From contig NZ_JAJGNO010000009.1 of the NCBI RefSeq assembly GCF_020782235.1, positions 124,001 through 188,000 of the forward strand: a DNA stretch of 64,000 bases. Reading direction: 5' to 3'. Every line of letters starts with the position of its first letter. Positions within the stretch are counted from its first letter, which is position 1. The notes under the pieces are model-generated. The model was not told the origin of the DNA. It ran no database searches and was given only the letters and a program-made list of their open reading frames with translations. The translations under genes and the position numbers were made by a program. Below are positions 39,482 through 52,894 of this stretch, piece after piece. Source of the stretch: Sphingobium naphthae (GTDB lineage: Bacteria > Pseudomonadota > Alphaproteobacteria > Sphingomonadales > Sphingomonadaceae).

Positions 39482-40399
39482 ATGATGAATGGATGGGTGA
39501 AGCGTTCGGGGTGCTGTGTCGCCGCGTCCGCATGTTTGTCAGTGGTAGCTGCGCATGCTCAGCCTCAGCGTCAACTATCGGTCGACTTCGACGCGCCGCT
39601 GGAAGCCGCCCAGAAGAGTGGCAACACGATCGTCGATCCTCATAGCAAGCAGGAATTTCGTGCCACGGTCGATAAGGGGACGCAGGCCGCCGACCGCCCG
39701 CAGGTCGTATCGCAAAATTGCCACACGCCGCCCAATTGCTTGCGCATCTCTCTCGATCCCAGCGCCAAGGGTGCGGCCAAGAACAAGATCATGTACAGCT
39801 TCTGGTCCCACTATAAGCCCCTGCCGGGAGGGGAGAAGGGGCGCATGGTCATCGGTGACAATCATGTCACGCGCGTACGCTTCGCGATGAAGCTGGGTGC
39901 GGACTATGACCCGCCTCTTCATCAGATGATCCATTTTCAGATATTCCAACCCAAGATGGCGACTAAGGTCAACCAGGTGAAGGATGTGAATCCAGGCGGT
40001 CCCATCCTGTCGCTCCGGATGGTCCCTAAGGGTCTGCGCAAGGCGAAGTCTCCGGACGTGCAGGAGTTCATCATCGTTGTGCGCAATCCTCAAGCGCAAA
40101 ACCTCAAATTCTATGATCGCCGCGACAAGGGCGTGCTCTTCCGCGGTCAGATCAGGAAGGGCGACTGGAACAACTTTTCCTTCGTCCTGCAATCGGCGGA
40201 CAAGGACGGACGGATGATCGGACGCGTCGGTTTCTGGCTGAACGACGTGAAAAAGGTCGATCATCCCGTCGAGTGGGGTTTCGACCCCGACCGCTACGGG
40301 GTGAGTGGCAAGCTAGGCTTTGAGCTTGGCAGCTATCGCAGCGCCGATCCCACCGGACATCAGACGGTTTATTTCGACGACATCCGCCTCGATCGCTGA
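39482..40399 (+). CDS. Secreted polysaccharide-lyase-like protein (heparin lyase I-like fold), 305 aa
   Basis: A signal peptide (residues ~1-26, cleavage after AHA) directs it to the periplasm or outside. The rest looks like a beta-jelly-roll of the heparin-lyase-I-like group: HQMIHFQIFQPK (~residue 145), GGPILSLRMVP (~residue 174), WNNFSFVLQ (~residue 229) and the closing YFDDIRLDR. Such lyases cleave uronic-acid polymers by beta-elimination. Position at the end of a locus with ugd suggests it trims, releases or clears the exported polymer. Catalytic residues could not be assigned with confidence, and a pure carbohydrate-binding role is possible. Confidence 0.72.
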   Translation: MMNGWVKRSGCCVAASACLSVVAAHAQPQRQLSVDFDAPLEAAQKSGNTIVDPHSKQEFRATVDKGTQAADRPQVVSQNCHTPPNCLRISLDPSAKGAAKNKIMYSFWSHYKPLPGGEKGRMVIGDNHVTRVRFAMKLGADYDPPLHQMIHFQIFQPKMATKVNQVKDVNPGGPILSLRMVPKGLRKAKSPDVQEFIIVVRNPQAQNLKFYDRRDKGVLFRGQIRKGDWNNFSFVLQSADKDGRMIGRVGFWLNDVKKVDHPVEWGFDPDRYGVSGKLGFELGSYRSADPTGHQTVYFDDIRLDR

Positions 40400-40419
40400 C
40401 AATCACCCAAGCATGAAAA

Positions 40420-40457
40420 AGCCCGCCGGCGCATCGCTGCATCGGCGGGCTCTTTTT
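40420..40457 (+). terminator. Rho-independent terminator after lyase-like gene
   Basis: A 9-bp GC-rich stem (AGCCCGCCG / CGGCGGGCT) is followed by a run of six T bases on the plus strand. The preceding A-run also gives a T-tract on the minus strand. Confidence 0.85.
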
Positions 40458-40485
40458 TGCGTCTGATTGATGACGCGATGGGCTT

Positions 40486-40524
40486 GGGAGCCGCTTCCTA
40501 GATAGGAAGCGGCTCCCGATTTTT
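40486..40524. terminator. Strong bidirectional hairpin after rpoC
   Basis: A perfect 15-bp stem (GGGAGCCGCTTCCTA / TAGGAAGCGGCTCCC) with a two-base loop, then T-rich sequence on the plus strand. It lies 8 bases beyond the rpoC stop and is its likely 3' end; with the hairpin at 40420 it separates the two convergent units. Confidence 0.8.
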
Positions 40525-40531
40525 AAAGGCC

Positions 40532-44818
<4,287 letters not shown>

Positions 44819-44858
44819 TTGATAGCTCCTAAGCCGAAGGCTTCAGGTCAAAATTCTT

Positions 44859-44892
44859 CCGTTCGTCCTGAGTAGGGACTCAGGACGAACGG
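44859..44892. repeat. Perfect inverted repeat between rpoB and rpoC
   Basis: 15-bp arms (CCGTTCGTCCTGAGT / ACTCAGGACGAACGG) around an AGGG loop. The arm sequence resembles dispersed TTCGTCCTGAG-type palindromes common in sphingomonad intergenic DNA. No T-run follows on the minus strand, so it is more likely an RNA-processing or stability element than a terminator. Confidence 0.85.
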
Positions 44893-44911
44893 TCATGGCA
44901 TCGATCCCGGC

Positions 44912-47900
44912 TTATTCCGCCGCCGCCGCAAAGCCATCGTCATCCTCGACCTCGTCCATGGACGCGAGTTCGACGTTGAGGCCCAGCGAGCGCATTTCCT
45001 TGACGAGCACGTTGAAGCTCTCCGGGATGCCGGCCTCGAACGTGTCGTCGCCCTTGACGATCGCTTCGTAGACCTTGGTGCGGCCGACCACGTCGTCGGA
45101 CTTCACCGTCAGCATTTCCTGCAGCGTGTAGGCGGCGCCATAGGCCTGGAGCGCCCACACCTCCATCTCACCGAAGCGCTGGCCGCCGAACTGCGCCTTA
45201 CCGCCCAGCGGCTGCTGGGTGACGAGGCTGTAGGGGCCGATGGAACGGGCGTGGATCTTGTCGTCGACCAGGTGGTGGAGCTTCAGCATATAGATGATGC
45301 CCACCGTCACCTTGCGGTCGAACTTGTCGCCCGTGCGGCCGTCATACAGATCCGACTGGCCCGACGCGTCGAGACCCGCCAGTTCCAGCATCCGCGACAC
45401 GTCGGCTTCCCGCGCGCCGTCGAACACCGGCGTTGCCATCGGGATGCCGCGGCCCAGATGTTCGGCCAGGTCGACGATCTGTTCGGCGTCGCGCCGCTCG
45501 ATCTGGTCGACATATTGCTCGCCATAGGCGTCGAGCAGCCGCTGCTTGACCGCGTCCGGCATCGCGCCCGCTTCCGCGTTCGGATTGGCCTCGCGCCAGT
45601 CTTCCAGAGCATGCTTGATCTGCTGGCCAAGGCCGCGCGCGGCCCAGCCCAGATGCGTCTCGAAGATCTGCCCGACATTCATGCGGCTTGGCACGCCCAG
45701 CGGATTGAGCACGATGTCGACGTGCGTGCCGTCCTCCAGGAACGGCATGTCCTCGATCGGCAGGATGCGGCTGATGACGCCCTTGTTGCCGTGACGGCCG
45801 GCCATCTTGTCGCCCGGCTGCAGCTTGCGCTTCACCGCGACGAACACCTTGACCATCTTGAGCACGCCCGGGGGCAGCTCGTCGCCGCGCTGCAGCTTGT
45901 CGACGCGATCCTCGAACTTCTCGACGATCAGCTTCACCGCTTCGTCATACTGCGCCTTGACGGCTTCGATGCCGGCCTGGCGCTGGTCGTCCTCGACGGC
46001 GAACTTCCACCATTCGTGACGCTCGACCTCACCCAGCAGGGCTTCGTCGATGACCACGCCCTTCTTGACGCCCTTAGGCGCGGCGGAAGCGGTCTGGCCC
46101 AGCAGCATTTCCTGCAGGCGGTTGAACGTCGCGCGATTGAGGATCGCGCGTTCGTCCTCGCGGTCCTTGGCCAGGCGGTCGATTTCCTCGCGCTCGATCG
46201 CCATGGCGCGCTCGTCCTTGTCGATGCCGTGGCGGTTGAACACGCGCACTTCCACGACCGTGCCGGCGACGCCCGGGGGGAGGCGCAGGGACGTGTCGCG
46301 AACATCGCTCGCCTTTTCACCGAAGATCGCGCGAAGCAGCTTTTCTTCCGGCGTCATCGGGCTTTCGCCCTTGGGCGTGATCTTGCCCACCAGAATGTCG
46401 CCCGGCTCCACTTCAGCGCCGATATAGACGATGCCCGCCTCGTCGAGGTTGCGCAGCGCTTCCTCGCCGACGTTTGGAATGTCGCGGGTGATGTCTTCCG
46501 GACCCAGCTTGGTGTCGCGGGCCATGACCTCGAACTCCTCGATGTGGATCGAGGTGAAGACGTCATCCTTTACGATCCGCTCGGAGATCAGGATGGAGTC
46601 TTCGTAGTTGTAGCCGTTCCAGGGCATGAACGCGACCAGCGTGTTGCGGCCCAGCGCCAGCTCGCCGAACTCGGTCGACGGGCCGTCGGCGATGACGTCG
46701 CCGGCTTCGATGAGGTCGCCGACATTCACCAGCGGGCGCTGGTTGATGCAGGTGTCCTGGTTCGAACGCTGGAACTTCTGCAGCGTGTAGATGTCGACGC
46801 CCGACTGGCCGGGTTCGACATCGCCGGTGGCGCGGATGACGATACGGGTCGCGTCGACCTGGTCGACGATGCCCGCCCGCTTGGCGGTGATCGCCGCGCC
46901 CGAATCGCGCGCGACTGTGCCTTCCATGCCGGTGCCGACGAACGGCGCCTCGGCGCGGACCAGCGGCACCGCCTGGCGCTGCATGTTGGAACCCATCAGC
47001 GCGCGGTTTGCGTCGTCATTCTCCAGGAAGGGAATGAGCGATGCTGCGACCGACACCAGCTGCTTGGGGCTGACGTCCATCAGCGTGATGTGGTCCTTGG
47101 GCGCCATCAGGAATTCGCCCGCTTCACGCGCGGAGATCAGATCCTCGGCGAAGCTGCCATCCTCGTTCAGCTCGGCGTTCGCCTGGGCGATCGTGTGCTT
47201 GGCCTCTTCCATGGCGGACAGGTAGACGACCTCGCCCGACACCTTGCCATCGACCACCTTGCGATAGGGGGTTTCGATGAAGCCGTATTTGTTGACGCGG
47301 CTGAAGGTGGCAAGGCTGTTGATCAGACCGATGTTCGGGCCTTCGGGCGTTTCGATCGGGCAGATGCGGCCATAATGGGTGGGGTGAACGTCGCGGACTT
47401 CGAAGCCGGCGCGCTCGCGGGTCAGACCACCCGGCCCAAGCGCCGACACGCGGCGCTTGTGCGTGACTTCCGAAAGCGGGTTGGTCTGATCCATAAACTG
47501 CGACAGCTGCGAGGAGCCGAAGAATTCGCGCACCGCGGCCACGGCCGGCTTGGCGTTGATCAGGTCGTTCGGCATCACCGTCGACACGTCGACGCTCGAC
47601 ATGCGCTCCTTGACCGCGCGCTCCATGCGCAGCAGGCCGACGCGATACTGGTTCTCCAGCAATTCGCCGACCGAACGGACGCGGCGGTTACCGAGATTGT
47701 CGATATCGTCGATCTCGCCCTTGCCGTCCTTCAGGTTCACCAGTTCCTTGACCACGGCCAGGATGTCTTCGGTCCGCAGCGTGGTGACGGTGTCCTCGGC
47801 GTCGAGGTCGAGACGCATGTTCATCTTGACGCGGCCGACGGCCGACAGGTCGTAGCGTTCGGAATCGAAGAACAGGCCGGCGAACAGCGCGTCGGCGGTC

Positions 47901-49075
47901 TCGCGCGTCGGCGGTTCGCCGGGGCGCATGACGCGGTAGATGTCGGCCAGCGCCTGGTCGCGGTCCTCGGCCTTGTCGGCCTTCAGCGTGTTGCGGATCC
48001 ACGGACCGGTCGATACATGGTCGATGTCCAGCAGTTCCAGCCGATCGACGCCGGCCTTGTCCAGCTTTTCGAGATTTTCCGGCGACACTTCGTCGCCCGC
48101 CTCGATATAGATTTCGCCGGTGCTCTCGTTGATCAGGTCATAGGCGCTGTAGCGGCCATAGACTTCCTCGGTCGGGATGAGCAGCGTTTCGAGGCCGTCC
48201 TTCTCCGCCTTGTTGGCCGCGCGGGGGCTGATCTTCTGGCCGGCGGCGAACACGACTTCGCCCGACTTGGCGTCGACGATGTCGAAGGCCGGCTTCATGC
48301 CGCGCCAGGCTTCGGCGACATAGGGGATCTGCCAGCCGCCTTCGCCACGCAGGAACACGACCTTGTTGTAGAACTGGGCCAGAATGTCTTCGGCAGTGAG
48401 GCCGAGGGCATAGAGCAAGGCCGTGACCGGCAGCTTGCGCTTGCGGTCGATGCGGACGTTGACGATGTCCTTGGCGTCGAATTCGAAATCGAGCCACGAG
48501 CCGCGATAGGGGATGACGCGCGCGGCGAACAGATATTTGCCGGACGAATGGGTCTTGCCGCGGTCATGATCGAACAGGACGCCCGGCGAACGGTGCATCT
48601 GGCTGACGATCACGCGCTCGGTGCCGTTGACGATGAAGGTGCCGTTCTGCGTCATGAGCGGCATGTCGCCCATGTAGACGTCCTGCTCCTTGATATCGAG
48701 CACGGAGCGGGTTTCGGTGTCCTGGTCCACTTCGAACACGATCAGGCGCAGCGTGACGCGCATCGGCGCCGCATAGGTGATGCCGCGCTGACGGCATTCC
48801 TCGACGTCATATTTCGGCTCTTCCAGCTCGTAATGGACGAAGTCCATTTCGGCCGTGCCGGCAAAGTCGCGGATCGGGAAGACGCTGCGCAGCGTCTTTT
48901 CCAGGCCCGACACATAGCCGATCTTGGGGTCGGACCGCAGGAACTGTTCGTAGCTCTCCCTCTGGACCTCGATCAGGTTCGGCATCTGCACCACTTCGTG
49001 GATGTCGCCGAACACCTTGCGGATGCGCTTTTTCGCGCCGGTGTTGCTGATGGGGGGAAGAGCCTTGGTCGCCAT
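44912..49075 (-). CDS. rpoB: DNA-directed RNA polymerase subunit beta, 1387 aa
   Basis: The second large subunit of RNA polymerase. The rifampicin-binding region ([20 protein letters not shown], then [14 protein letters not shown]) has the usual sensitive-type Asp, His and Ser residues. Also seen are [20 protein letters not shown] and the C-terminal [20 protein letters not shown]. Length is typical for alphaproteobacteria. It is co-transcribed with rpoC downstream. Unusually, no rplL lies just upstream; instead there is a leader with a terminator-like hairpin and a divergent gene. Confidence 0.99.
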   Translation of the reverse strand: MATKALPPISNTGAKKRIRKVFGDIHEVVQMPNLIEVQRESYEQFLRSDPKIGYVSGLEKTLRSVFPIRDFAGTAEMDFVHYELEEPKYDVEECRQRGITYAAPMRVTLRLIVFEVDQDTETRSVLDIKEQDVYMGDMPLMTQNGTFIVNGTERVIVSQMHRSPGVLFDHDRGKTHSSGKYLFAARVIPYRGSWLDFEFDAKDIVNVRIDRKRKLPVTALLYALGLTAEDILAQFYNKVVFLRGEGGWQIPYVAEAWRGMKPAFDIVDAKSGEVVFAAGQKISPRAANKAEKDGLETLLIPTEEVYGRYSAYDLINESTGEIYIEAGDEVSPENLEKLDKAGVDRLELLDIDHVSTGPWIRNTLKADKAEDRDQALADIYRVMRPGEPPTRETADALFAGLFFDSERYDLSAVGRVKMNMRLDLDAEDTVTTLRTEDILAVVKELVNLKDGKGEIDDIDNLGNRRVRSVGELLENQYRVGLLRMERAVKERMSSVDVSTVMPNDLINAKPAVAAVREFFGSSQLSQFMDQTNPLSEVTHKRRVSALGPGGLTRERAGFEVRDVHPTHYGRICPIETPEGPNIGLINSLATFSRVNKYGFIETPYRKVVDGKVSGEVVYLSAMEEAKHTIAQANAELNEDGSFAEDLISAREAGEFLMAPKDHITLMDVSPKQLVSVAASLIPFLENDDANRALMGSNMQRQAVPLVRAEAPFVGTGMEGTVARDSGAAITAKRAGIVDQVDATRIVIRATGDVEPGQSGVDIYTLQKFQRSNQDTCINQRPLVNVGDLIEAGDVIADGPSTEFGELALGRNTLVAFMPWNGYNYEDSILISERIVKDDVFTSIHIEEFEVMARDTKLGPEDITRDIPNVGEEALRNLDEAGIVYIGAEVEPGDILVGKITPKGESPMTPEEKLLRAIFGEKASDVRDTSLRLPPGVAGTVVEVRVFNRHGIDKDERAMAIEREEIDRLAKDREDERAILNRATFNRLQEMLLGQTASAAPKGVKKGVVIDEALLGEVERHEWWKFAVEDDQRQAGIEAVKAQYDEAVKLIVEKFEDRVDKLQRGDELPPGVLKMVKVFVAVKRKLQPGDKMAGRHGNKGVISRILPIEDMPFLEDGTHVDIVLNPLGVPSRMNVGQIFETHLGWAARGLGQQIKHALEDWREANPNAEAGAMPDAVKQRLLDAYGEQYVDQIERRDAEQIVDLAEHLGRGIPMATPVFDGAREADVSRMLELAGLDASGQSDLYDGRTGDKFDRKVTVGIIYMLKLHHLVDDKIHARSIGPYSLVTQQPLGGKAQFGGQRFGEMEVWALQAYGAAYTLQEMLTVKSDDVVGRTKVYEAIVKGDDTFEAGIPESFNVLVKEMRSLGLNVELASMDEVEDDDGFAAAAE

Positions 49076-49428
49076 GCGTGTCCTGCCTGTACCTGTCTAA
49101 GAGGTCGTCTGTTCGTCGCGTTTTTCCGCATTGCGGCGGAATTTCAGTCAGAGGCCATGGGCGGGACGGAGTGATTCGCCCATCCTGCCCACGCAAAAAA
49201 GTGCGGGCCGGGACTGTCCGATCCGCACTGCAGCGTCTGTGAAACCCGCGAAAACCGCCCTATTCCTGCCGCCGGTCGTGCGCAACGCGACCAGGGCGCC
49301 CGAGCGATCCGGGCGCGGCGTTCAATGTCCAGGGGACATCATTCGCCGACTTGCGAACCGCCCATATAGTCCTGGGGCAGGAACTTGTGAAGGGGGGAAC
49401 GCGCGATTTGCCCAGCGGTTTCATCCGC
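49076..49428 (-). other. rpoB leader / divergent intergenic region
   Basis: About 350 bases between rpoB and a divergent DUF202 gene. It holds the hairpin with T-run at 49195-49228 facing rpoB. No ribosomal-protein gene, tRNA or small ORF of clear quality was found. The rpoB promoter must lie here or upstream, but I cannot place it. Confidence 0.45.
49195..49228 (-). terminator. Terminator/attenuator-like hairpin upstream of rpoB
   Basis: Read on the minus strand, AGTGCGG and CCGCACT form a 7-bp outer stem, with GGACAGTCC as an inner hairpin, immediately followed by TTTTTT. It is about 120 bases before the rpoB ATG and points into it, as an attenuator would. It could also be the end of an unseen short RNA. 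Confidence 0.65.
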
Positions 49429-49821
49429 ATGGCAGACAGTGACGACAGCAGGCCCGGTCGGCTGGACCTGGCGCAGGACCGCACCGACCTGGCGGAGGAT
49501 CGCACGGTCCTGGCACATGAGCGCAGCTTTGCCGGCTGGGTGCGCACCGGCATGGCGTCGGTCGGCATCGGCCTTGGCTTTCATGCTCTGTTCCAGGCGC
49601 TGCGCCCGCTCTGGGTGTCGCAGGCGATCGCTTCGGCCTTCCTCCTCATCGCCATCTTCATCTTCCTCTCGGCCGAGCGGCGCGCCTGCGCGATCATTCG
49701 GCGGCTGGAAAGCCACCAGGTTGCCGCCTTCAAGCCCGTGCGCATTCGCCTGCTGACCGGGTCGCTGGTGCTGGCGACAACCGCGCTGCTCGCGGCCATC
49801 TGGCTGCTGATCGGAAAATAG
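49429..49821 (+). CDS. DUF202 (YidH-family) membrane protein, 130 aa
   Basis: A small inner-membrane protein with an N-terminal soluble stretch DRTDLAEDRTVLAHERSFAGW-like (the conserved RTxLAxERTxLAWxR motif of DUF202, ~residues 17-40) and three hydrophobic segments (~40-58, ~62-82, ~104-125). The function of the family is unknown. Start uncertain: ATG 49429 was chosen for fit with the conserved N-terminus; TTG 49408 and GTG 49387 are in frame, and AAGGGGGG at 49390 would suit the TTG. Confidence 0.8.
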   Translation: MADSDDSRPGRLDLAQDRTDLAEDRTVLAHERSFAGWVRTGMASVGIGLGFHALFQALRPLWVSQAIASAFLLIAIFIFLSAERRACAIIRRLESHQVAAFKPVRIRLLTGSLVLATTALLAAIWLLIGK

Positions 49822-49869
49822 CGCGGCAGGGGCGGACCTCTCGCGCAACCCGGGCGTTCAGCCGGCGCG

Positions 49870-50703
49870 ATGCAGCGCCTCTGGTTCATCTCCAATATCC
49901 GGTCCGGATCGGCGACGCAGGCCGGCTGCGAGGCGATCGAGGCCGTGTGCGCGGAAAAGGGGCTGGCGCTCGCCGGCCGCACGCGCTTTCCCGACGATCC
50001 GCTGCCCGACCCGGCTGAACTCGCCGCCGCGCGCGTCGATACGCTGATGCTGTTTGCCGGGGACGGCACGATCAACGCGGCCTTGTGCCATTATGCCGAC
50101 TGGGACGGCGCCATATTGGTGCTGCCCGGCGGAACGATGAACCTGCTGGCCAAGACATTGCATGGCGACAGCGCGCCGGCCGACATCGTCCATACCGCGC
50201 ACCTGCGCCAGCATCGCGTCGCCTTGCCCTTTGCGGAAGCGGGGCGGCTGCGCGCCTTTGTCGGCCTCATCGTCGGGCCGGCGGCGCATTGGGTGCGCGC
50301 CCGCGAAGCCGCGCGGGAGGGACGGTTCGCCCGGTTGCTGCGCGCCGCCATGCAGGCCTGGCGGCGGACCTTCGGCGATCATGTTCGCATCACCGGCGTG
50401 CCGGGCCTTGGCCGCCGCTATCAGGCGATCCTCGCCACTCCCGGCGCGGACGGACTGGCCGTCGCCGGGATCGACGCGCGCGACTGGCGCGCCATCGTCG
50501 AACTGGGCTGGGACTGGCTGAAGGGCGACTGGATGGCCGCGCGCGCCGTCACGGCCACCCGGGCGACGGGCTTCACTCTCGCGGGCCGCAAGCCCGTGCT
50601 CGCCCTGTTCGACGGCGAGCCTGAACGCCTGCCGCCCGGCACGCGCATCTGCGGCGGCATGACTCGTCCCTTCTTCCTCGCAACGCAGGAGCCGCCGCCA
50701 TGA
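49870..50703 (+). CDS. Lipid kinase, diacylglycerol-kinase catalytic domain, 277 aa
   Basis: It probably phosphorylates a lipid such as diacylglycerol or a sphingoid-type base. The N-terminal ISNIRSGSA is the nucleotide-binding N-x-x-S-G motif and FAGDGTINA (~residue 62) is the GGDGT-type motif, with the first Gly replaced by Ala. LPGGTMNLLAKTL (~residue 87) is the conserved GGTxN element. The second domain is a beta-sandwich as in YegS-like kinases. Its stop overlaps the phosphoesterase start by four bases (ATGA), so the two are co-expressed. Confidence 0.85.
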   Translation: MQRLWFISNIRSGSATQAGCEAIEAVCAEKGLALAGRTRFPDDPLPDPAELAAARVDTLMLFAGDGTINAALCHYADWDGAILVLPGGTMNLLAKTLHGDSAPADIVHTAHLRQHRVALPFAEAGRLRAFVGLIVGPAAHWVRAREAAREGRFARLLRAAMQAWRRTFGDHVRITGVPGLGRRYQAILATPGADGLAVAGIDARDWRAIVELGWDWLKGDWMAARAVTATRATGFTLAGRKPVLALFDGEPERLPPGTRICGGMTRPFFLATQEPPP

Positions 50704-51428
50704 TCCGCCTCTTCCATGTCAGCGACTTGCATTTCGGTGCCGAGGACAGGGCCGCGCTCGACTGGTTTGCCGCGCGCGTGGCGGCGGAGCAGCCCGACGC
50801 CGTCATCGTCACCGGCGATCTCACCATGCGCGCGCGCCATACCGAATTCGCCGCGGCGGCCGAATGGCTGAAGGGGCTGGGCCGACCACTGACCGTGGAA
50901 GTGGGCAATCACGACATTCCCTATTTCAACCTGTTCGCGCGCTTCTTCCGCCCCTATCGCCGCTACCAGGCGATCGAACGGCTGATCGAGCGACCGATCG
51001 ACCTGCCGGGCCTCAGCATCGTGCCGCTCAAGACCACCGCGCGCTTTCAGCTCCGCCTCAACTGGTCGAAGGGCGTGGTGAGCGACGCCAGCTTGCGCGC
51101 CGCGCTCGCCGAGATCGAAGCGGCGCCCGCCGACGCCATGATCCTCGTGGCCTGCCACCATCCGCTGGTCGAGGGCGGCACGGCGATGCATTCGCGCACC
51201 CGCGGCGGCATGGCGGCGCTGGAGGCGCTCGGGCGGGCAGGGGCGCATGCGGTGCTGAGCGGCCATGTCCACGACCCCTTCGATCTGCCGGTGCCGGCTG
51301 CCGGCAGCACGCTGCGCCTGATCGGCGCCGGCACCCTTTCCGAACGCGTTCGCGAAACCCGCCCGTCCTTCAACGAACTGCGCATCGAGGGGCAGGCGCT
51401 CGAAACGCGCGTGCACGCGATGGACTAG
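50700..51428 (+). CDS. Calcineurin-like metallophosphoesterase, 242 aa
   Basis: A dinuclear-metal phosphoesterase: DLHFG (residues 9-13), GDLTMRARHTEF (~40-51), GNHD (~67), CHHPL (~149) and GHVHDPFD (~182) give the complete set of metal ligands. The substrate is unknown (phospholipid, nucleotide or cyclic nucleotide are possible). Coupled translation with the lipid kinase suggests opposing or sequential steps on a lipid phosphate. Confidence 0.88.
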   Translation: MIRLFHVSDLHFGAEDRAALDWFAARVAAEQPDAVIVTGDLTMRARHTEFAAAAEWLKGLGRPLTVEVGNHDIPYFNLFARFFRPYRRYQAIERLIERPIDLPGLSIVPLKTTARFQLRLNWSKGVVSDASLRAALAEIEAAPADAMILVACHHPLVEGGTAMHSRTRGGMAALEALGRAGAHAVLSGHVHDPFDLPVPAAGSTLRLIGAGTLSERVRETRPSFNELRIEGQALETRVHAMD

Positions 51429-51482
51429 AATTCCGGGCGCGGACGCCCCTTATGCCACGCGCCATCTTTCAACGGGCACACC

Positions 51483-52820
51483 TCAGGCAAACAGCCTCCG
51501 CTCCGCGTTGATCGCGGCGACCAGCCGGTCCAGTTCCGCGCTGCTGTTGAACAAGGCGGGCGTCACGCGCAGCACCGGCCCGCTCGCAAGCCCCGCCTTC
51601 GCCACTATCAGCAGCCGATATTTGTCGAGGAACAGCTTGGCTGCCTTCTTCGCGTCGTCCGGCCCGCGCATGCCCGGCAGGCGGAACCCGGTCACCGCGC
51701 CATATCGCCCCGGCTCGTCGGGCAGCATGATCTCCAGCCCGGGTATGTCGCGCACGCGGTCCACCCAATAGTCGCGCAGCCGCAGCAGGTGGCGATGCTT
51801 GGCCTCCAGCCCGATCGCATCCTGCATCGCGATCGCGCTCGGCACCGTCAGCCGCGCGGCGAAGTCGACCGTGCCGGTGGGGATGCGCGCGCGGATGTCG
51901 TCCGCTTCGTGGATGTGGTTGCCCAGCCACGGGGTGATGTCCTGCAGCCGATCCTTCGCGATATAGACGCCGCCGGTGCCGAGCGGCGCCGCCAGCCATT
52001 TGTGCAGCGAAAATCCGATGAAGTCCGCGCCCGTTTCCGCCACCGTGAAGGGGATGTGACCGACCGCCTGGGCGCTGTCCAGGATCACGTCGACGCCGCG
52101 CGCCTTGGCCATGGCGACGATCGCCTTGACCGGCGGCACCAGCCCGTTGCGGTTGGACAAATGCGTCAGCAACAGCAGCTTGGCGCGCGGCGTGTCCCGC
52201 AAAATCTTTTCATAGGCGGCCAGGATATTGGCCTGCGTATGCGGCTCGGGCAGGGAAAAGCGCACCAGCCGCGCGCCCCGGCTCTGCGCCAGATAGTCGC
52301 AGGCGAACTGCATTTCGTCATAATCGACATCGGCGTAGATCACCGCGTCGCCCGCCCGCAGCGGCGCATAATTGGCGATCAGCGCATAGAGCGCTTCGGT
52401 CCCGCCGGCGGACAGGGCAATTTCCGGCGTCGTCGCGCCCAGCATCTTCGCCACCGCCGCGCGCGACGCGTCCAGTTCGGGATCGCGCGGGTGACCCGGC
52501 GACCCGCCGCGCAGGAACAGCGCATGATTGCGGTTCACCCATTCGGATCGGGCGCGGTAGGCCGCCTGCACCGGCCGCGTCATCGCGCCATAATAGGCCG
52601 CGTCGAGGGTCGCGAAATCGCGCCGCACCTCATAGAGGGGGAGGAGGGCGGCCTGCGCCGCGTCGAAGTCCGCCATGTCGCCGTCGAAGCGGAACGGCGG
52701 GTCGGCGGGCCAGTCGTCGCTGCCGCTGGCCGCAAACGCCGGACGGGTCGCCATGGCCATCCCCAGCGCGCCACCCATCACTCCACCCGACCTGCTCAGG
52801 AAATTCCGTCTCGAAACCAT
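51483..52820 (-). CDS. Tat-exported class V aminotransferase-like PLP enzyme, 445 aa
   Basis: A PLP-dependent fold I enzyme of the class V aminotransferase / isopenicillin-N-epimerase-like group, with a twin-arginine signal at the N-terminus (SRRNFLSRSGGVMGGALGMA). The PLP-binding Lys is in GFSLHKWLAAPLGTG (~residue 270); DSAQAVGH (~residue 247) supplies the Asp to the pyridine nitrogen. ATG 52820 puts the RR motif right at the N-terminus. Tat export of a folded cofactor enzyme implies a periplasmic amino-acid or lyase reaction. The substrate is unknown. Confidence 0.87.
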   Translation of the reverse strand: MVSRRNFLSRSGGVMGGALGMAMATRPAFAASGSDDWPADPPFRFDGDMADFDAAQAALLPLYEVRRDFATLDAAYYGAMTRPVQAAYRARSEWVNRNHALFLRGGSPGHPRDPELDASRAAVAKMLGATTPEIALSAGGTEALYALIANYAPLRAGDAVIYADVDYDEMQFACDYLAQSRGARLVRFSLPEPHTQANILAAYEKILRDTPRAKLLLLTHLSNRNGLVPPVKAIVAMAKARGVDVILDSAQAVGHIPFTVAETGADFIGFSLHKWLAAPLGTGGVYIAKDRLQDITPWLGNHIHEADDIRARIPTGTVDFAARLTVPSAIAMQDAIGLEAKHRHLLRLRDYWVDRVRDIPGLEIMLPDEPGRYGAVTGFRLPGMRGPDDAKKAAKLFLDKYRLLIVAKAGLASGPVLRVTPALFNSSAELDRLVAAINAERRLFA

Positions 52821-52894
52821 AGACCCCCGCTCCAACCCGCAATGCTATATCGTAACGAAGCTGCCCCGCGAAGCCGCCATGGACGTGAACGCGA

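Noticed and set aside
45251..49174. 1307-codon plus-strand ORF opposite rpoB
   Set aside because: Same antisense artefact; no ribosome-binding site or domain.
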